From the NCBI GenBank assembly GCA_964403325.1, contig CAYOFO010000048.1:1-9256 (forward strand): 9,256 bases of DNA, written 5' to 3'. Each line of letters begins with the position of its first letter. The first letter of the stretch is position 1. A model generated the notes under the pieces. The model was not told the origin of the DNA. It saw only the letters and a program-made list of their open reading frames with translations, and made no database searches. This stretch comes from CAZQNF01 sp964403325 (GTDB lineage Bacteria > Patescibacteriota > Patescibacteriia > Magasanikbacterales > GWA2-37-8). A program made the position numbers and the translations under genes. Positions 5,147 to 9,256 of the stretch are shown in pieces.

Positions 5147-8100
5147 ATGCCACCAATTTTCAAAAATCAGTTTGGTCGAAAGCTTGAGCGCAAATATTTT
5201 ACTACGACCAAAAATGAAATCCCTTTGCCGGACCTGATCGAAATTCAAAAAAATTCGTACGAATGGTTTCTCAAAACCGGTATTAAAGAATTATTCGACG
5301 AAGTTTCGCCCATGACTGATTTTACCGGTCGCGATTTGGAGGTTTACTTGGAAAATTACTATTTTGATGAACCGCGCTTTGATGAAGTTACTTGTCGCGA
5401 GCGCAATATTACCTATGAAGCGCCGCTGCGCGTGACCGCTCGTTTGGTCAATAAACGCCAACAGCAATCTAAATCCCAGGAAATTTATTTGGGTGATGTG
5501 CCGGTAATGACTTCACGCGGTACGTTTGTGGTAAACGGTATCGAACGTGTGGTGGTTTCACAGTTTATTCGTAGTGCCGGTGTGTTTTTTACAGCCGAAA
5601 ATATTCGCGGCCGCAAATTTTATGGTGGCAAAATTATCCCTAATCGCGGCGCTTGGATTGAAATCGAAACCGACCAAAATAATGTTTTGTGGCTTAAAGT
5701 AGATCGCAAGCGTAAAGTCGCCGCCACTTCCCTGTTACGGGCTTTTGGCTATGAAACCGATGAACAACTGATTGAACTTTTTAAAGACGTTAATACTCAT
5801 CCGCACCTCGATTTTATCGAAGCCACCATCAAAAAAGACCTGGCCAAAAATATGGGCGAAGGTCTCATTGAGGTGTATAAAAGAATTCGCCCGGGAGATT
5901 TGGCAACCAGCGATAATGCCAAAAGTCTCATTTATGCCATGTTTTTCAATTTTGACCGTTATGACTTGGGGCAAGTGGGTGTTTATAAATTTGGCACTAA
6001 GTTTGATCTCAACTACGAACAAGCTGATTACGAAAAGAAAGAAAATCGTGTTTTATCGGCCGAAAAACTCTTGGCTGTTCTTAAAGAAGTGGTGCGTTTA
6101 AATGTTACGCAAGACCAGGAAGACGACATCGATCATTTGGGCAACCGTCGCGTACGCGCGGTGGGCGAGCTCGTGCAAAATCGTTTTCGGGTTGGTTTGT
6201 CACGCATGGAGCGCATTATTAAAGATCGCATGAGCACCTATGAGCTCGATCAGTTGACACCCAACAAACTCATTAACGCCCGTCCGGTAACGAGTGCTAT
6301 TCGCGAGTTTTTCATGAGTTCACAGTTGTCTCAGTTCATGGATCAAACCAATCCGCTCGCCGAGCTCGAACACAAACGACGTTTGAGTGCGCTGGGTCCC
6401 GGAGGTCTCGCTCGTGATCGCGCTGGGTTTGAAGTGCGTGATGTGCACACCACTCATTATGGCCGCATTTGTCCGATTGCCACTCCGGAAGGACCAAATA
6501 TCGGTTTGGTTAACCATCTCTCAAGCTATGCCCGCATCAATGAGTTTGGTTTTATCGAAACACCATATCGCAAAGTTTTGCGTGAAGTTACTAATGATCC
6601 CAAGCTGACCGAAGGCGAAATATTGCGTGAAGAAACCGGTACTTTTGCTGCCGGGACAGCTATTACCCGCGAGGTAGCGCAGGCGCTCGCCAAGCTTAAA
6701 CTGGAAAAAATTACCGTGAAACCTCGGGTGACTACAGAAATTGTTTATCTCAATTCATTTAAAGAAGAAAAAGTGGTGACTACCACCGCTAATGCCCGGC
6801 TTGATGCTAAAGGGTATTTTGTTGATCCATCTGTGCCAGCCCGTGTGAACGGTCATCCGGGTGTTGCGAATAGTGTGGAAGTAGAATACGTTGATGTAGC
6901 CACCAACCAGATTGTGAGTGTAGCGACAGCCTGTATTCCGTTTTTGGAACATGATGACGCTACGCGCGCTCTCATGGGTACAAACATGCAGCGCCAGTCT
7001 GTGCCATGTATTCGCCCTGAGCCGCCGCTGGTGGGAACGGGTATGGAACGTGAAGCGGCTCGTTATTCAGGACATATTAATTTGGCGGACGAAGACGGTG
7101 AAATTATGGAAGTCGACAGCTCGCATGTGGTATTGCAAGGCAAAAGTGGTAAAAAACATGTTTATAAACTCAATAAATTTCAACGCTCCAACAATTCCAC
7201 CTGTTTTGACCAGCACCCGGTAGTGGATGTAGGTGAAAAAGTGAAAAAAGGACAATTTTTGTCGGATGGCCCATCAATTCGTGACGGTGAATTATCACTC
7301 GGCCAAAATGTGCTGGTCGCGTATATGGCTTGGGATGGGTATAACTACGAAGACGCTATTATTATTTCGGAAAAAATCGTGCAACGTGATAGCTATAGTT
7401 CTATCCACATTGAAGACTATACGATTGATGTCTGCGAAACCAAGCTGGGTCCGGAAATGGTTACGGCTGATATTCCTAATGTCAGTGAAGAAAAACTTAA
7501 AAATCTGGATAGCGAAGGTATTATCCGCATTGGCGCTGAAATTAAATCCGGTGATATTTTAGTAGGTAAGATTACGCCTAAAGGTGAAACTGAACTGAGC
7601 GCTGAAGAAAGACTGTTGCGTGCTATCTTTGGTGAAAAAGCCCGCGACGTTCGTGATTCTTCGTTGTATCTTGAACACGGTGAACACGGTAAAGTTATTG
7701 GTATCCGGGTTTTCTCGGCCGAAAACGGCGACAAATTGGAACCGGGTGTTATTAAAAAAATTCAGGTCACGGTAGCTGATTTGCGCAAGTTGCAAGTAGG
7801 TGACAAGATGGCCGGTCGCCATGGTAACAAAGGTGTGGTGTCACGCATTGTACCGGTGGAAGACCTGCCTTTCCTCGAAGACGGAACGCCGGTAGATATC
7901 TTACTCTCACCACTGGGTGTTATTTCTCGTATGAACTTGGGGCAGCTGCTCGAAACACATTTAGGTCTTGCTGCCAACGCTCTTGGCTACAAAATTGCCA
8001 CTCCGGTATTGAATGGTTTGACCGAAGAACAAATTAAAGGGGAACTCGAAAAGGCCGGTTTTTCTACCAGCGGCCAGGTGCAGCTCTATGACGGACGTAC

Positions 8101-8563
8101 GGGTGAACCTTTCGACAACAAGACCACTATTGGGTACAACTACATGTTGAAGCTCAACCACATGGTGGAAGACAAAATTCACCAGCGCTCCATTGGTCCG
8201 TACAGTCTTATTACCCAGCAGCCACTTGGCGGTAAAGCCCAGTTTGGTGGTCAGCGTTTTGGTGAAATGGAAGTGTGGGCGCTTGAAGCGTATGGCGCGG
8301 CGCACACCTTGCAAGAAATGATCACTATTAAATCCGATGATGTCCCAGGTCGTTCTAAAGCTTACGAAGCGATTATTAAAGGTGAACCGGTAACACAGGT
8401 AAATATTCCGGAATCATTTAACGTGCTCTTGCGCGAACTGAAAGGTTTGGGTCTTGATGTGGAGCTTTTGAAACGAACAGAATCGGGTGAGTATGTGCCG
8501 GCTGCTCAAGTGGCCGCCGCCAAAGCAGCCGCCGAAAGTGAAGCGCAGCAAACAGAAAATTAA
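5147..8563 (+). CDS. rpoB: DNA-directed RNA polymerase subunit beta
   Basis: The beta subunit of RNA polymerase forms one side of the active-site cleft. At 1138 residues it is shorter than the B. subtilis protein (about 1190) and E. coli (1342), and lacks the E. coli lineage insertions. Landmarks: an N-terminal protrusion and lobe with GTFVVNGIERVVVSQ; the rifampicin-pocket region SSQLSQFMDQ to RLSALGPGG (391-419); TPEGPNIGLV (446-455); the active-site pair E735-D736 in NYEDAI; two catalytic-region lysines K887 and K895 in DKMAGRHGNKG; the SPLGVISRMNLGQ segment; and the C-terminal clamp-binding part with QFGGQRFGEMEVWALEAYGAAHTLQE. The tail is Ala-rich. The start at ATG 5147 is preferred over an in-frame TTG at 5135, because the protein then begins MPPIFKNQFGRK with no extra residues. 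Only a weak GAG lies upstream. It is followed by rpoC after 34 nt. Confidence 0.98.
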   Translation: MPPIFKNQFGRKLERKYFTTTKNEIPLPDLIEIQKNSYEWFLKTGIKELFDEVSPMTDFTGRDLEVYLENYYFDEPRFDEVTCRERNITYEAPLRVTARLVNKRQQQSKSQEIYLGDVPVMTSRGTFVVNGIERVVVSQFIRSAGVFFTAENIRGRKFYGGKIIPNRGAWIEIETDQNNVLWLKVDRKRKVAATSLLRAFGYETDEQLIELFKDVNTHPHLDFIEATIKKDLAKNMGEGLIEVYKRIRPGDLATSDNAKSLIYAMFFNFDRYDLGQVGVYKFGTKFDLNYEQADYEKKENRVLSAEKLLAVLKEVVRLNVTQDQEDDIDHLGNRRVRAVGELVQNRFRVGLSRMERIIKDRMSTYELDQLTPNKLINARPVTSAIREFFMSSQLSQFMDQTNPLAELEHKRRLSALGPGGLARDRAGFEVRDVHTTHYGRICPIATPEGPNIGLVNHLSSYARINEFGFIETPYRKVLREVTNDPKLTEGEILREETGTFAAGTAITREVAQALAKLKLEKITVKPRVTTEIVYLNSFKEEKVVTTTANARLDAKGYFVDPSVPARVNGHPGVANSVEVEYVDVATNQIVSVATACIPFLEHDDATRALMGTNMQRQSVPCIRPEPPLVGTGMEREAARYSGHINLADEDGEIMEVDSSHVVLQGKSGKKHVYKLNKFQRSNNSTCFDQHPVVDVGEKVKKGQFLSDGPSIRDGELSLGQNVLVAYMAWDGYNYEDAIIISEKIVQRDSYSSIHIEDYTIDVCETKLGPEMVTADIPNVSEEKLKNLDSEGIIRIGAEIKSGDILVGKITPKGETELSAEERLLRAIFGEKARDVRDSSLYLEHGEHGKVIGIRVFSAENGDKLEPGVIKKIQVTVADLRKLQVGDKMAGRHGNKGVVSRIVPVEDLPFLEDGTPVDILLSPLGVISRMNLGQLLETHLGLAANALGYKIATPVLNGLTEEQIKGELEKAGFSTSGQVQLYDGRTGEPFDNKTTIGYNYMLKLNHMVEDKIHQRSIGPYSLITQQPLGGKAQFGGQRFGEMEVWALEAYGAAHTLQEMITIKSDDVPGRSKAYEAIIKGEPVTQVNIPESFNVLLRELKGLGLDVELLKRTESGEYVPAAQVAAAKAAAESEAQQTEN

Positions 8564-8597
8564 TTGCATTTTTTCTTTTACTCTCTACTAACGCTCT

Positions 8598-9256
8598 ATG
8601 TCTCGTGATCAAATGAATACCACTGATTTTGACGCCATTCGCATGATTTTGGCTTCACCGGAAAAAATGCGTGAATGGTCGCATGGTGAAGTAAAAAAAC
8701 CAGAAACCATCAATTATCGTACGCAAAAACCAGAAAAATCCGGTTTGTTTGCCGAAGAGATTTTTGGACCTACCAAAGATTGGGAATGTTATTGCGGTAA
8801 ATATAAAAAAATTCGTTATAAAGGCATTATTTGTGATAAATGTGGAGTTGAAGTAACCCATTCTTTGGTTCGTCGTGAACGCATGGGTCATATTGAACTT
8901 GAAGCGCCGGTGAGTCATATTTGGTTTTTGCGCTCCGTACCATCCAAGGTGGGGCTTATTTTAGACCTGTCGGCTCAAGCGCTGGAAAAAGTGGTCTATT
9001 TTGCCTCGTTTATTATTACGCAGGTGGACGAAGAAGGGAAAAAACAAACCTTCGAATTGTTGCGTCAAGAATATAAATCCAAGAAAAAGCAAATCGATAA
9101 TGATTTTGCCATGAAAACAACTGTTAGTTTTGCGATTCTATATCTCTGTCACGAAAATGAAACTAATAAAGATTTCTTCGGGAGTGATGAAGCGATATGC
9201 AATTCATTGTTGTCTTCATTACTACGACAACATAATATCGACAACGATACCAAAGC
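8598..9256 (+). CDS. rpoC: DNA-directed RNA polymerase subunit beta', N-terminal part (cut by window edge)
   Basis: The beta' subunit carries the catalytic magnesium site, outside this window. The first 219 codons are present. Residues 8-120 match the conserved N-terminus: FDAIRMILASPEKMREWSHGEV, then INYRTQKPEKSGLFAEEIFGP, and the zinc-binding knuckle with Cys64, Cys66, Cys79 and Cys82 (C-x-C...C-x2-C). HIELEAPVSHIWFLRSVPSKVGLILDLS follows, then a lysine-rich helical stretch to residue 170 (EYKSKKKQIDNDF). From about residue 171 the sequence changes character: it no longer looks like the expected charged helix and uses codons absent before it (ATA, CTA, CGA). The frame stays open to the window edge. 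The start ATG 8598 has no Shine-Dalgarno sequence and is preceded by a pyrimidine-rich stretch. No terminator or promoter lies in the 34-nt gap after rpoB. Confidence 0.96.
   Translation, partial: MSRDQMNTTDFDAIRMILASPEKMREWSHGEVKKPETINYRTQKPEKSGLFAEEIFGPTKDWECYCGKYKKIRYKGIICDKCGVEVTHSLVRRERMGHIELEAPVSHIWFLRSVPSKVGLILDLSAQALEKVVYFASFIITQVDEEGKKQTFELLRQEYKSKKKQIDNDFAMKTTVSFAILYLCHENETNKDFFGSDEAICNSLLSSLLRQHNIDNDTK

Noticed and set aside
9108..9256. Intein in RpoC
   Set aside because: No recognisable N-terminal intein block (Cys or Ser followed by the usual hydrophobic motif) at the change point; it cannot be settled without sequence past the window edge.

Overview
The window looks like a chromosomal piece of a Candidate Phyla Radiation (Patescibacteria, Parcubacteria-like) bacterium. 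The grounds are a compact 1138-residue RpoB without the large enterobacterial insertions, RpoB wording such as SPLGVISRMNLGQ, a lysine-rich helical stretch in RpoC after FASFIIT, a genetic code with ordinary stops, and an almost complete lack of Shine-Dalgarno sequences at the native genes. The placement is inference from protein wording, not a search result.

Layout: (1) 1-2157, minus strand: ftsK, the DNA translocase, lacking only its last few codons at the window edge. (2) 2158-2500: a very AT-rich spacer holding the ftsK promoter and a weak rightward promoter. (3) 2501-3200: a GC-rich island (about 63% GC where counted, against about 25% in the spacer before it) with one predicted lipoprotein gene of unknown function. 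It has a strong but possibly masked ribosome-binding site, and four consecutive hairpins tile its 3' end. (4) 3202-3500: two hairpin terminators around a 230-bp gap. (5) 3508-4728, minus strand: a 406-residue coiled-coil protein of unknown function with a near-consensus promoter. (6) 4729-5146: a divergent control region with a perfect-consensus promoter for rpoB and a structured untranslated leader of about 230 nt. (7) 5147-8563 rpoB and 8598-9256 the start of rpoC, co-oriented with a 34-nt gap, presumably one operon.

How the genes relate: rpoB and rpoC make the two large subunits of RNA polymerase. ftsK serves chromosome segregation at division and is a separate unit. The coiled-coil gene shares a divergent promoter region with rpoBC. 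The GC-rich lipoprotein gene between two minus-strand units looks acquired.

The best leads are the GC-rich hairpin-tiled island, the rpoB leader with two mutually exclusive pairings (one arm next to the rpoB start), an 11-nt motif shared between that leader and the 3241-3467 gap, and an abrupt change of sequence character inside rpoC from about residue 171.
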